Numbered from the stretch's first letter, positions 5,103-11,069 are shown. The stretch is 11,069 nucleotides of DNA from a bacterium (GCA_026398675.1 JAPLSK010000176.1:1-11069), one strand, 5' to 3'. Notes: generated by a model not told the origin, from the letters alone. A program made the numbers and translations.

Positions 5103-6341
5103 TCAACGGATTTCATTTGTTTTAACCGTTCTCCCGACTTCCCCGTCAGGAGTTCGCGCGAGTCCATCCGAAGACCGCTGCAAATCCCGCCCACCCGACC
5201 CCGCCTTCAGAACGGCACACTCCCGCACCACGTCGTCGGGGAGCTCGGTCACCGCCCACATCTCCGCCCAGCTACCTATCTTCGCCATCTTGGCCGCAAT
5301 GTGATACCCGAGGACGTAGCCCTCCTCGATCCTGGCCAGCATGTCCTCCAGCGTAGAGCAGGAGCCGAGGAGTTGGTGAAAGGTGTCATGGCCGATGCCG
5401 TCGCGGCACTTGGAAACGAGGATTAGAACGCCCCCTTCGGTGAGGGCCAAGGCGCCGTTGTGCAGTGCCTTCTGGGACTGGTAGAGGTCCACGTCCATGG
5501 GAAAGGGGGCGACGCTGACCACCACGTCGGCCTTGGCGGGAACCTCGACGCAGAAGACCTCCTTGGCCCGCAGGGTGGCGGCGTAGAAGGACTCGTGGAT
5601 GTGCCCGGCGGTGGCGGCGTATATTTTGCGATCGCGGTCCAGGACGGTCTGGATGGAGAAAATCGGTTTCTCGGCGATGGCGGAAAGGGCGTCAACCATG
5701 TCCTCGTGGACCGGGTTGCCTTCGAGGGCCAGCGCCCGGGCCCGGACATCCATAGCGAATTTGTGGTTTTGTTCGATTGTTAGGTAAGACGCGATGCCGG
5801 GCAGGAAGAACTTGCGGCCGCCCGTGTAACCGCCGAAGTAGTGGGGCTCGACGGAGCCGATGATGACCAGCCGGTCCGCCTCCACCCCCAGGCGGTTGAT
5901 CCACATCTCGGTCCCCGACTTCGAGGTGCCGATGTGGACCATCTCGGCGTCGGCCCTCGCGTCGTGGACGTGAATCCTATCGCGGAAGCGCTCGAGGTGG
6001 CGACCAAAGATGAAGCGGAGCTCCTCCTCGGTGGGACCGCGGTGGACGCCGGTGGCGATCAAGAACCGCGGCTCCACGCCGACCAGGTCACCCTCGATGA
6101 TGTCGAGGACCTTGGCGGTGGGAGTGGGCCGGGTGCCGTCGTTGACGATGACCAGAACGTTACCGCCGGCGCCGATGAACTCGCCGAAGGGAACGGCGCC
6201 GAGGGGGTTAGAAAGGGCGCGTCGCAGCGTTTCGATCTCATCGCCCGTATCCACCCGGTTCGGGTGAACGATGCCGGCCAACCGGTCGCGTTCGAGCTCG
6301 ACCGTCTGCTCCCCTTTTCCCCACGGAACCCGAATCTCCAC
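5103..6341 (-). CDS. larA: LarA-family nickel-pincer 2-hydroxyacid racemase/epimerase
   Basis: LarA (DUF2088) enzymes interconvert stereoisomers of 2-hydroxyacids using the nickel-pincer nucleotide. The product is 412 aa, near the usual ~425. The residues known in Lactobacillus plantarum LarA all have counterparts at consistent offsets: D68 and R71 in NDGTRPTPT, H100 in ATGVHRGPT, H167 in EPHYFGGYTGG, pincer-bearing K177 in GGRKFFLPGIAS, nickel ligand H193, and Y287, Q288 and K291 in DLYQSQKAL. The start is a GTG at 6341; an in-frame stop lies 25 nt upstream and a GAGG sits 5 nt before it. A strong promoter precedes it. The cofactor genes larB, larC and larE are not in the window, so they must be elsewhere for activity. 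The substrate is not decided by sequence; the adjacent malic enzyme makes malate a reasonable guess. Confidence in the family is high, in the substrate low. Confidence 0.93.
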   Translation of the reverse strand: MEIRVPWGKGEQTVELERDRLAGIVHPNRVDTGDEIETLRRALSNPLGAVPFGEFIGAGGNVLVIVNDGTRPTPTAKVLDIIEGDLVGVEPRFLIATGVHRGPTEEELRFIFGRHLERFRDRIHVHDARADAEMVHIGTSKSGTEMWINRLGVEADRLVIIGSVEPHYFGGYTGGRKFFLPGIASYLTIEQNHKFAMDVRARALALEGNPVHEDMVDALSAIAEKPIFSIQTVLDRDRKIYAATAGHIHESFYAATLRAKEVFCVEVPAKADVVVSVAPFPMDVDLYQSQKALHNGALALTEGGVLILVSKCRDGIGHDTFHQLLGSCSTLEDMLARIEEGYVLGYHIAAKMAKIGSWAEMWAVTELPDDVVRECAVLKAGSGGRDLQRSSDGLARTPDGEVGRTVKTNEIR

Positions 6342-6383
6342 GACCGCCTCGGCCGAAGAAAGCTTTTAAGTAAACCTTGGGGG

Positions 6384-6412
6384 ACACTACGATAGCGCAT
6401 CCGGTTTGTCAA
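6384..6412 (-). promoter_or_regulatory. Sigma-70 promoter of the larA-like gene
   Basis: On the minus strand a perfect -35 TTGACA (6407-6412) is followed by a 17-nt spacer and TAGTGT (6384-6389, 3/6). Transcription would begin about 35 nt upstream of the GTG start. The perfect -35, exact spacing and position make it the best promoter candidate in the window. Confidence 0.6.
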
Positions 6413-6455
6413 TGCGAAGCTGCGTCTGCCCCGCGAACCCCGCCAAAACGAAGCG

Positions 6456-6478
6456 AACCGAGCGTAGCGAGCTACGCC
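6456..6478. repeat. Interspersed repeat copy with perfect hairpin, after zinc-ribbon gene
   Basis: The plus strand reads AACCGAGCGTAGCGAGC followed by TACGCC. Inside it GCGTAGC (6462-6468) and GCTACGC (6471-6477) are perfect 7-bp arms around GA. Other copies in the window have GCGAAGC in the left arm, which spoils one pair. It sits about 10 nt beyond the stop of the zinc-ribbon gene. Confidence 0.65.
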
Positions 6479-6488
6479 ACGGGCTAAC

Positions 6489-7106
6489 CTACTCGAAGAC
6501 CACGAACCACCTGGACTTGGACTTCGCCGGGTGGAGCCTGAGCCAGAGGTCGTCGGGCAGGTACACCTTCACGTTGCAGTACTGGCAGGGCACCAGGCGG
6601 TCCTTTCCGTCCACGACCAGGGCGCCGCCGCACTTGGGGCAGGTGAAGGCCACGGGGCCGGAAACGCCCTCGGACCGCGGCTCGTCAGAGACACGGAGGG
6701 ACGCGCCGACGAGGAGCCTCGGATGGAGATTCGAGAGCCATGCGGGCGGCGGCGCGGTCTCGGTGGTCTCACCGCACTTGGCGCAGGTGAGCGTACCCGC
6801 GTCCGGCTTGAGCGAGGCTTTCGGGAAATCGGTCTTGCATTTATAACAGTTCGGGGCCCGGTTCCCGTACAGGAGCGTCGTGTTGAACGTCCCCCAGATG
6901 GAGGAGTTGCGTCCCTCGCTCTCTTTCAGTTCACCGGATTTAATCTCCTCCAGGACATCCTTGAAGATGTCCGTCCAATAATCATGGGGAACATCGAAGT
7001 CCGCCTGGCAGTGGTCGCAGTGGGCCGTCTCCCAGGGGCCGTTCAGCGGCACGGGGTTGTCGCACTTGGGGCACTTGACGCCGCATTCGATGAGCACGTA
7101 ACGCAC
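6489..7106 (-). CDS. Hypothetical protein with three CxxC...CxxC zinc ribbons
   Basis: I do not recognise a named family. The 205-aa product contains three regular four-cysteine zinc ribbons: C12/C15 with C30/C33, C87/C90 with C108/C111, and C156/C159 with C174/C177, plus a lone C8. The last ribbon leads into a distinctive tail, LPDDLWLRLHPAKSKSRWFV, with many aromatics. There is no signal peptide or membrane segment, so it should be cytoplasmic. Triple ribbons of this type often serve nucleic-acid or protein binding, but nothing here identifies a partner. The start is a GTG at 7106 with an excellent GGAGGAG 5 nt upstream. It stands between the porin and the larA-like gene, with hairpins upstream and a repeat copy downstream, so it is probably transcribed alone. 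Confidence 0.85.
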   Translation of the reverse strand: MRYVLIECGVKCPKCDNPVPLNGPWETAHCDHCQADFDVPHDYWTDIFKDVLEEIKSGELKESEGRNSSIWGTFNTTLLYGNRAPNCYKCKTDFPKASLKPDAGTLTCAKCGETTETAPPPAWLSNLHPRLLVGASLRVSDEPRSEGVSGPVAFTCPKCGGALVVDGKDRLVPCQYCNVKVYLPDDLWLRLHPAKSKSRWFVVFE

Positions 7107-7111
7107 GTTTT

Positions 7112-7118
7112 CTCCTCC
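7112..7118 (-). promoter_or_regulatory. Strong ribosome binding site deciding the GTG start of the zinc-ribbon gene
   Basis: GGAGGAG lies 5 nt before GTG at 7106. It supports this non-ATG start over any internal codon. Confidence 0.75.
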
Positions 7119-7175
7119 GGTGAGTTACAAGCGCGGGTTTGCCGGGGCAAAATTTGTGTCGCCGGGGTCAGTTTA

Positions 7176-7216
7176 TCTCATCCCGCCGTCGAGGTACACC
7201 CCCCGACGGGATGAGA
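7176..7216 (-). other. Long inverted repeat in the leader of the zinc-ribbon gene
   Basis: TCTCATCCCG (7176-7185) and CGGGATGAGA (7207-7216) are perfect 10-bp arms. GTCG/CGAC extends the pairing inside with a small bulge. It lies 70 nt before the zinc-ribbon start and about 150 nt after the porin stop. It may be a second terminator-like hairpin for the porin or a leader structure of the next gene. Confidence 0.5.
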
Positions 7217-7227
7217 CGCGGAAACAG

Positions 7228-7255
7228 GCGGGCGGCCTTTCGACCACCCGCCCGC
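7228..7255 (-). terminator. GC-rich hairpin downstream of the porin, possible terminator
   Basis: Arms GCGGGCGG (7228-7235) and CCGCCCGC (7248-7255) pair perfectly around a 12-nt loop. On the minus strand the stem is followed by CTGTTTCC, a poor U-tract. It lies about 70 nt after the porin stop. This is a likely 3' end structure, though not a textbook intrinsic terminator. Confidence 0.45.
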
Positions 7256-7325
7256 TCACACGACAGCGCGCCGGAACGACGACCCCACGGAGCTTAAATG
7301 GTTCGCCGTTGGCGTTACTTCGTCA

Positions 7326-8531
7326 TTAGAACTTGAGCTGCAACTGGGCCTTTACGAGTGAGTTGCCGTCCACGTCGGAGTCCTCGGGCATCTGCATGAT
7401 GTAGTTGAGCTGCAGCATGGCGTAGTGGTCCTCGGTGAAGTAGAGGTTGGCGCCGATGGTCAGCTGGTCCATCCCGTTCAAATCCACGGTGTCGTTGGTG
7501 TCGTTCATGTCATAGCGTCCGCCAAGCTCCACCAGGTTGAGGAAGTCTCCGCCCACGGGCAGCCGGCCCAAGAGGTCAACGGCCAGGCCCGAGACGCCGA
7601 AGTCGTCGCCGAGGTCAACGGTGTCGCCGGCGGCGTCCTTCGAGCTCGAAAGCCCGAAGCTCCCGCCGACGTACTCCAGGCCCGCGTAGAAGTAATCGTG
7701 GGTGTAGTTGACGTGGGCGCCGTAGCCGGTGACGCCGGTGTAGACATCGTTGCCCAAAGCGTCTTCGTAGAGCGCCTGATCGTTGGCCAGGTAGAGGAAA
7801 CCGCCGAGGTGAATGCCCTTGATGAAGGAGCTGTCGGCGAAGACGGAGAAGTTGATGTCGGATAGGTTGGGGTTGTTCCCCGGGCCCGTTCCGCCGCCCC
7901 AGCCCGCCCTGTCGTTCTCCCAGACGCCGAGCGAAAGGTCGAGGTACCGGGTGTCCTTCTCCGCGCCGTCGATCATGACCTGGCCCACGATGCCCTCCTG
8001 ATAATCGGACGACCAGACGTCGTGCTGGGGCCGATCAATGAAGGGCTGCGCCGAGCTGGACAGGGAGTTGGTCCAGGATCCGTCCGGGTTCTGCAGACCG
8101 AGGTGCAGGTTGAAGATGTCCGCCGGCTTGAAGGACAGGTATAGCTCCTCGAGCTCCCACTGCAGGTACTTCGAGGTGCTGGCGGTTACGTCGGAGACGT
8201 AGGTGATGTCGGGGTTGCCGTCGCCGTCAACGTCGTAGTCCGCGGTGTCCACCGAAAGGCCATTGAAATGGGTGCGGTCCTTGACCGCCTCGACCAGCTT
8301 GAAGGACCAGTAGTCGCCGATGTCGCCGGAAACTTCCAGCTTGGCGCGCTTGAAGTAGAGCTCGCCGAAGGCGTTGCCGTCGGTGACGTTGGTCTGGAGA
8401 TCGTAATCCCAGTGGAACTGGGCGTAGCCGCCGAGCTTGATCTTGAAGATGTCCTCATCGTATACGGTGACGCTGGCCAGAGAGGCGCCGGCGAAGGTGA
8501 GGATCAAGAGGACCGCGAATAATTTTCGCAC
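7326..8531 (-). CDS. Outer-membrane porin, probably phosphate-selective (O/P type)
   Basis: This is a beta-barrel channel of the outer membrane. From the GTG at 8531 the product is 401 aa with a clear signal peptide (RK, then LFAVLLILTF, cleavage after SLA at about residue 19). The mature chain begins with YDEDIFKIKLGGYAQFHWDYD, then the FKRAKLEVSGDIGDYWSFKL segment typical of Porin_O_P proteins. Alternating strand pattern, many Asp/Gly/Asn turns and a terminal Phe (QLQLKF) fit an outer-membrane barrel. An Asp-rich DVDGDGNPD loop at about 100-108 resembles a calcium-binding turn. GGAGG stands 8 nt before the GTG. A TTG 42 nt upstream would spoil the signal peptide and is rejected. It follows pstA-pstB-phoU on the same strand, so a role in phosphate entry is a good inference; substrate choice is not shown by sequence. 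Confidence 0.85.
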   Translation of the reverse strand: MRKLFAVLLILTFAGASLASVTVYDEDIFKIKLGGYAQFHWDYDLQTNVTDGNAFGELYFKRAKLEVSGDIGDYWSFKLVEAVKDRTHFNGLSVDTADYDVDGDGNPDITYVSDVTASTSKYLQWELEELYLSFKPADIFNLHLGLQNPDGSWTNSLSSSAQPFIDRPQHDVWSSDYQEGIVGQVMIDGAEKDTRYLDLSLGVWENDRAGWGGGTGPGNNPNLSDINFSVFADSSFIKGIHLGGFLYLANDQALYEDALGNDVYTGVTGYGAHVNYTHDYFYAGLEYVGGSFGLSSSKDAAGDTVDLGDDFGVSGLAVDLLGRLPVGGDFLNLVELGGRYDMNDTNDTVDLNGMDQLTIGANLYFTEDHYAMLQLNYIMQMPEDSDVDGNSLVKAQLQLKF

Positions 8532-8539
8532 TGTCTTTA

Positions 8540-8544
8540 CCTCC
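8540..8544 (-). promoter_or_regulatory. Ribosome binding site deciding the porin GTG start
   Basis: GGAGG lies 8 nt before GTG at 8531. With this start the protein begins directly with its signal peptide. Confidence 0.7.
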
Positions 8545-8569
8545 AGGGTTGGGGTTTTGTCAGGTAACG

Positions 8570-8595
8570 GCAATTTCAGGTTTTAAGCAATTTCA
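8570..8595 (-). promoter_or_regulatory. Direct repeat upstream of the porin (possible activator site)
   Basis: On the minus strand TGAAATTGC occurs twice (8587-8595 and 8570-8578) with a 17-nt period, 40-65 nt upstream of the porin start. It is AT-rich for this genome. It is not an obvious E. coli-type Pho box (no CTGTCAT units), so any link to phosphate control is a guess. Confidence 0.35.
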
Positions 8596-8625
8596 CGGTC
8601 ATCGCCGCGGAGCGTGGATGAGCGG

Positions 8626-9411
8626 TTATCCATCCCCCTGCGACCGCCGCTTCTTTTTGCCGGGGGCATAACTCGCTTCGCTCGTTTTTCTCATCGCCTC
8701 CAGCTCTTTCGCAATCTCGTGCTGGTGGTGCAGGTGCAGGTGGCTCTCCACCACGAAGAGCACGCTCTCGGCGATGTTGGTCGCGTGGTCGCCGACGCGC
8801 TCAAGATTCCGGGCGACGAGGGCCAGCCGCCAGTACCCCTCGGTCAACTCGCACTCCGGGCTCACCCCCGACGGCAAGCCGTCCTCTTCGACGCCGGGTA
8901 TGCGCGACATCTTTCCGAGAATCTCCCGGACGGTTTCCCGCGTCAGCTCGTCGAGCTCGTCGTCGCCGACGATGACGCGCTTGGCCAGTTCCTCCGACTC
9001 CCCGGTGAAGGAATCCATGCTGTCGGAGAACATCTTCAGGGCCGTCTCCCCCATCGTCCTCAATTTTTCGGGCGTCTCGATCTTGGGTTGCTCCGCCAGG
9101 AATCGGGTGTGGTTGGCGATATTCTGGGCGTGGTCGGCGATGCGCTCGAGGTCGCGGTTGATGAGGATGATGGCCACGAGCTGCCGGACGTTCTTGCCCA
9201 TGGGCTGAAAGAGGGTGATGACGTGGATGGCCTCCTCCAGGTTCCAGGTCTCCATCTGGTTGACGAGGAGCTCGTCCACATCGGCGACCCGGGTCGCCAG
9301 GTCCACGTCCAGCGTCTCCAGCGCCTTGAGGGAGTTGTCGAGCATGGACCGGGTAAGATCGGCCATCTCCATCAACCGCTCGGTCAAGGCTTCCAACCGT
9401 TTATACAGCAT
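8626..9411 (-). CDS. phoU: PhoU, phosphate-signalling regulator of the Pst system
   Basis: PhoU is a cytoplasmic helical protein that couples Pst transport to the Pho sensor kinase and restrains phosphate uptake. The product is 261 aa from the ATG at 9411, where AGAGGT stands 5 nt upstream; in-frame starts further up (ATG 9468, TTG 9480) lack a usable site or overlap pstB. The two internal PhoU repeats are visible, each with its metal-binding signature: INRDLERIADHAQNIANHT (84-102) and ARNLERVGDHATNIAES (200-216). The protein is longer than the usual 220-240 aa because of a basic tail that contains an in-frame copy of the interspersed repeat (SEASYAPGK, 244-252) followed by KKRRSQGDG. A His-rich HLHLHHQH run is at 224-231. 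It lies 61 nt after pstB and before the porin, consistent with one pst operon. Confidence 0.95.
   Translation of the reverse strand: MLYKRLEALTERLMEMADLTRSMLDNSLKALETLDVDLATRVADVDELLVNQMETWNLEEAIHVITLFQPMGKNVRQLVAIILINRDLERIADHAQNIANHTRFLAEQPKIETPEKLRTMGETALKMFSDSMDSFTGESEELAKRVIVGDDELDELTRETVREILGKMSRIPGVEEDGLPSGVSPECELTEGYWRLALVARNLERVGDHATNIAESVLFVVESHLHLHHQHEIAKELEAMRKTSEASYAPGKKKRRSQGDG
8663..8689 (-). repeat. Interspersed repeat copy inside the phoU coding tail
   Basis: Plus-strand GGGGCATAACTCGCTTCGCTC matches the copy after malic enzyme with a single change in this stretch. On the minus strand it is read in the phoU frame as SEASYAPG. The copy extends PhoU beyond its normal C-terminus instead of disrupting it. 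Confidence 0.75.
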
Positions 9412-9416
9412 CGGAC

Positions 9417-9422
9417 ACCTCT
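9417..9422 (-). promoter_or_regulatory. Ribosome binding site deciding the phoU start
   Basis: AGAGGT lies 5 nt before the ATG at 9411, and the encoded protein then starts at the normal PhoU N-terminus. Confidence 0.65.
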
Positions 9423-9472
9423 TTAGCCCTGGCGGGCGACTTTTTCCGTCCTTGAAGCGGATTTCCATACCT

Positions 9473-10273
9473 TTAACCAAAGATACCGCGCAGGTAGTTC
9501 TCCGTCCGGGAGTCGGACGGGGCGGTGAAAACCTCGTCGGTCACTCCGAACTCGACCAGCTCGCCCAGCATCAGAAAGGCCGTGTACTGTGAAACGCGGG
9601 CCGCCTGCTGCAGGTTGTGGGTGACGATGATGACGGTGTAGTCGTCCTGCAGCTTTTCGATGAGCTCCTCGAGCTTGGCGGTGGAAATGGGGTCCAGGGC
9701 GCTGGCCGGCTCGTCCAGGAGGATCACCTCCGGCTCGACCGCCAGGGCGCGGGCGATGCACAGGCGCTGCTGTTGGCCGCCGGAGAGGTCGAGGGCCGAC
9801 CGGTGCAGCTTGTCCTTGACCTCGTCCCACAGGTTCGCGTCCCGCAGGGCCTTCTCCACGGCCTGATCCAGCGCGGCGCGGCTGGGCCGGCCATGTATCT
9901 TCAAGCCGTAGGCCACGTTCTCGAAGACGCTCTTCGGGAAGGGGTTGGGGCGCTGGAAGACCATCCCCACCCGCCGACGCAGCTCGTAGACGTCGGTGCC
10001 GCTTTCGAAAATGTTCATCTCATTCAGCCGGATTTTACCTCTAATCCTGCAGGTGGGGTTCAGGTCGTGCAAGCGGTTTATCGCGCGCAACAGGGTACTC
10101 TTCCCGCAGCCCGAGGGCCCCATGATGGCGGTGACCGCCTTCTCGGGGATAGCGCAGGAGATGTCCCTGAGGACCTGGGTGTCGTCGAACCAGAGGTCGA
10201 GCTTTTCGATGGTGACCTTGGCCACCATCTCTTCGGGCAAGACTACCCGGTGGGTCAGTTGGACGTCTACCAT
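9473..10273 (-). CDS. pstB: PstB, ATP-binding subunit of the phosphate ABC importer
   Basis: PstB hydrolyses ATP on the cytoplasmic face to drive high-affinity phosphate import through PstA/PstC. The product is 266 aa, normal for the family. It shows Walker A GPSGCGKST (52-60), Q-loop Q107 in MVFQRPNPFP, ABC signature LSGGQQQR (163-170), Walker B VILLDEP (183-189), D-loop SALD and switch His219 in VTHN. The QRPNPFPKS stretch and the LRGIFG end are typical of PstB rather than of other ABC ATPases. The start ATG at 10273 overlaps the end of pstA by 7 nt (ATGGTAG), with GGAAGGGG 5 nt upstream. This indicates translational coupling. A later ATG (10228) lacks a spaced binding site. Confidence 0.97.
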   Translation of the reverse strand: MVDVQLTHRVVLPEEMVAKVTIEKLDLWFDDTQVLRDISCAIPEKAVTAIMGPSGCGKSTLLRAINRLHDLNPTCRIRGKIRLNEMNIFESGTDVYELRRRVGMVFQRPNPFPKSVFENVAYGLKIHGRPSRAALDQAVEKALRDANLWDEVKDKLHRSALDLSGGQQQRLCIARALAVEPEVILLDEPASALDPISTAKLEELIEKLQDDYTVIIVTHNLQQAARVSQYTAFLMLGELVEFGVTDEVFTAPSDSRTENYLRGIFG

Positions 10274-11069
10274 TTCTTCCCCTTCCTGGCCCGAATGCGG
10301 AAGAAGATCGCCGCACCGTTGACCAGCAGCACGAGCGCCAAAAGAACGAGGGCGGTTCCGTAGGCCATGGCCGTCTGCTCGACGGGATGGGTTCCCTCGG
10401 TCATCAGCGCGTATATGTGGTAGGGCAGCGCCATGACCTTGCTGAAAAGGCCGGTGGGCAAACGCTTGGTGAAGAAGACGGCGGCGGTGAACATGATGGG
10501 GGCAGTCTCGCCGGCGGCGCGCCCGACGGCCAGAATCACGCCGGTCAGAATCTGGGAAACGGCCGCGGGGAGGACGACCCGGACGGTGGTGTGCCAGCGG
10601 GTGGCCCCCAGGGCCAGGGAGGCTTCCCGGAAGCTCCTCGGGATGGACTTCAGCGCCTCCTCGGTGGCGCGAATGATGGTGGGGAGGACCATCAGGCCCA
10701 GAGTCAGGCTCCCCACCAGAACACAGGCGCCGAAGCCGAGGAAGTTCACGAACAGCCTTTGGTTCGATTCCGCTGCGGCCACGCGGCCGGTGAGTCCGCA
10801 GACTCCGGTCGCATCGCAGAGTGCGTCGGCAACACGGTAGATCGGACCGCACTCCGCCGAGCGGATCAGCCAAGCGCTGTCCGTCGTCGTGATGATCCGG
10901 TAGTCGCTCAGAACGAGCGGGGCCGTTGGATCGCCGGCATCCACCACGAGAACCGATCGGAGCCCCAGGACGTACACGATGCCGCGGTCGACGAACACCC
11001 GGCGGGCCTTGCCGCAGGTAGGCAGGGCGGCGACCTGCTCGCCGTCGGTCAAGCCGTAGATCGTGAGGC
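10267..11069 (-). CDS. pstA: PstA permease C-terminal part, in frame with a beta-propeller fragment (5' end beyond window)
   Basis: PstA is one of two membrane subunits of the phosphate ABC importer. From about base 10758 down to the stop at 10267 the translation is clearly PstA: a membrane segment in LFVNFLGFGACVLVGSLTLG, then LPTIIRATEEALKSIPRSFR, the EAA coupling loop EASLALGATRWHTTVRVVLP, GRAAGETAPIMFTAAV, and a last hydrophobic helix before the basic IRARKGKKW end. The usual first ~110 residues, with about three membrane helices, are absent. The same frame stays open to the window edge and encodes unrelated sequence (see next entry). As it stands the permease would be incomplete. A real fusion, a recombination breakpoint or an assembly chimera are all possible. 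The stop overlaps the pstB start. Confidence 0.85.
   Translation of the reverse strand, partial: LTIYGLTDGEQVAALPTCGKARRVFVDRGIVYVLGLRSVLVVDAGDPTAPLVLSDYRIITTTDSAWLIRSAECGPIYRVADALCDATGVCGLTGRVAAAESNQRLFVNFLGFGACVLVGSLTLGLMVLPTIIRATEEALKSIPRSFREASLALGATRWHTTVRVVLPAAVSQILTGVILAVGRAAGETAPIMFTAAVFFTKRLPTGLFSKVMALPYHIYALMTEGTHPVEQTAMAYGTALVLLALVLLVNGAAIFFRIRARKGKKW
10279..10286 (-). promoter_or_regulatory. Ribosome binding site of pstB inside the pstA end
   Basis: GGAAGGGG lies 5 nt before the pstB ATG (10273), within the last pstA codons. It supports coupled translation of the two transporter subunits. Confidence 0.65.
10759..11069 (-). other. LVIVD-like beta-propeller segment preceding PstA in the same frame
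   Basis: The translation reads LTIYGLTDGEQVAAL, then ARRVFVDRGIVYVLGL and SVLVVDAGDPTAPLVLSDYR. The alternation of V-G-x-AYV-like strands with a VVD-x-x-DPT-x-P-turn resembles LVIVD repeats of secreted beta-propeller proteins. The following ~45 residues (TTDSAWLIRSAECGPIYRVA, then DALCDATGVC) contain three cysteines and match nothing I know. This is not PstA sequence; PstA would have hydrophobic helices here. The start is outside the window. Confidence 0.55.

Noticed and set aside
3728..5194. A 488-codon minus-strand frame overlapping malic enzyme and the larA-like 3' end
   Set aside because: It is out of frame with both genes, and the Arg/Gly-rich product has no motif.
10274..10873. An in-frame upstream extension of pstB by about 200 codons
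   Set aside because: This part is out of frame with pstA, overlaps its conserved EAA loop, and reads as Arg/His-rich noise. PstB begins at the ATG at 10273 with a good ribosome binding site.
1..11069. tRNA, rRNA or phage/transposase genes
   Set aside because: I looked on both strands and saw no tRNA cloverleaf, conserved rRNA sequence, integrase or transposase.

Overview
All supportable genes in this 11 kb window read on the minus strand, so transcription runs from the right edge to the left. The DNA is GC-rich. The gene content points to a Gram-negative (diderm) bacterium: an outer-membrane porin, an NtrC-type sigma-54 activator, and a Pst phosphate importer. GTG starts are common. Several families of short interspersed repeats are scattered between genes and inside gene tails. 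This would suit an uncultured, environmental high-GC lineage, but nothing here fixes the phylum.

Right part (about 7.3-11.07 kb) is a phosphate-uptake block: pstA (partial), pstB (overlapping pstA by 7 nt), phoU, then an outer-membrane porin resembling the phosphate-selective O/P class. pstS and pstC are expected upstream, beyond the right edge. pstA is abnormal. Its last ~160 codons are a clear PstA permease, but instead of the first three membrane segments the same open frame encodes a fragment of an LVIVD-like beta-propeller protein that runs off the window. This is either a genomic fusion or an assembly chimera.

Middle part (about 3.3-7.1 kb) holds three genes. The first encodes a small protein with three CxxC...CxxC zinc ribbons (function unknown). 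The second encodes a LarA-type nickel-pincer 2-hydroxyacid racemase/epimerase with its own good promoter. The third encodes an NAD(P)-dependent malic enzyme. Downstream of the malic enzyme, in the same frame but after a TAA stop, lies the start of a phosphotransacetylase (PTA) domain. It is followed, after a large deletion and a frame change, by what looks like the PTA C-terminus. The gene therefore looks like a decayed MaeB-type malic enzyme-PTA fusion, with copies of a short repeat sitting exactly at the domain boundary.

Left part (1-2.96 kb) is a two-component system: a soluble GAF-type histidine kinase with a cysteine-rich sensor domain, then an NtrC-family sigma-54 response regulator cut by the left edge. 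They are separated by 229 nt holding two strong GC-rich hairpins.

The most unusual layer is the repeats. A short element with core CCGAGCGAAGCGAGCTACGCC occurs at least five times. In PhoU and after malic enzyme it reads in the same phase as SEASYAPGK, with synonymous differences between copies. One intergenic copy is nested inside another palindromic repeat that also exists, without the insertion, 2.1 kb away.
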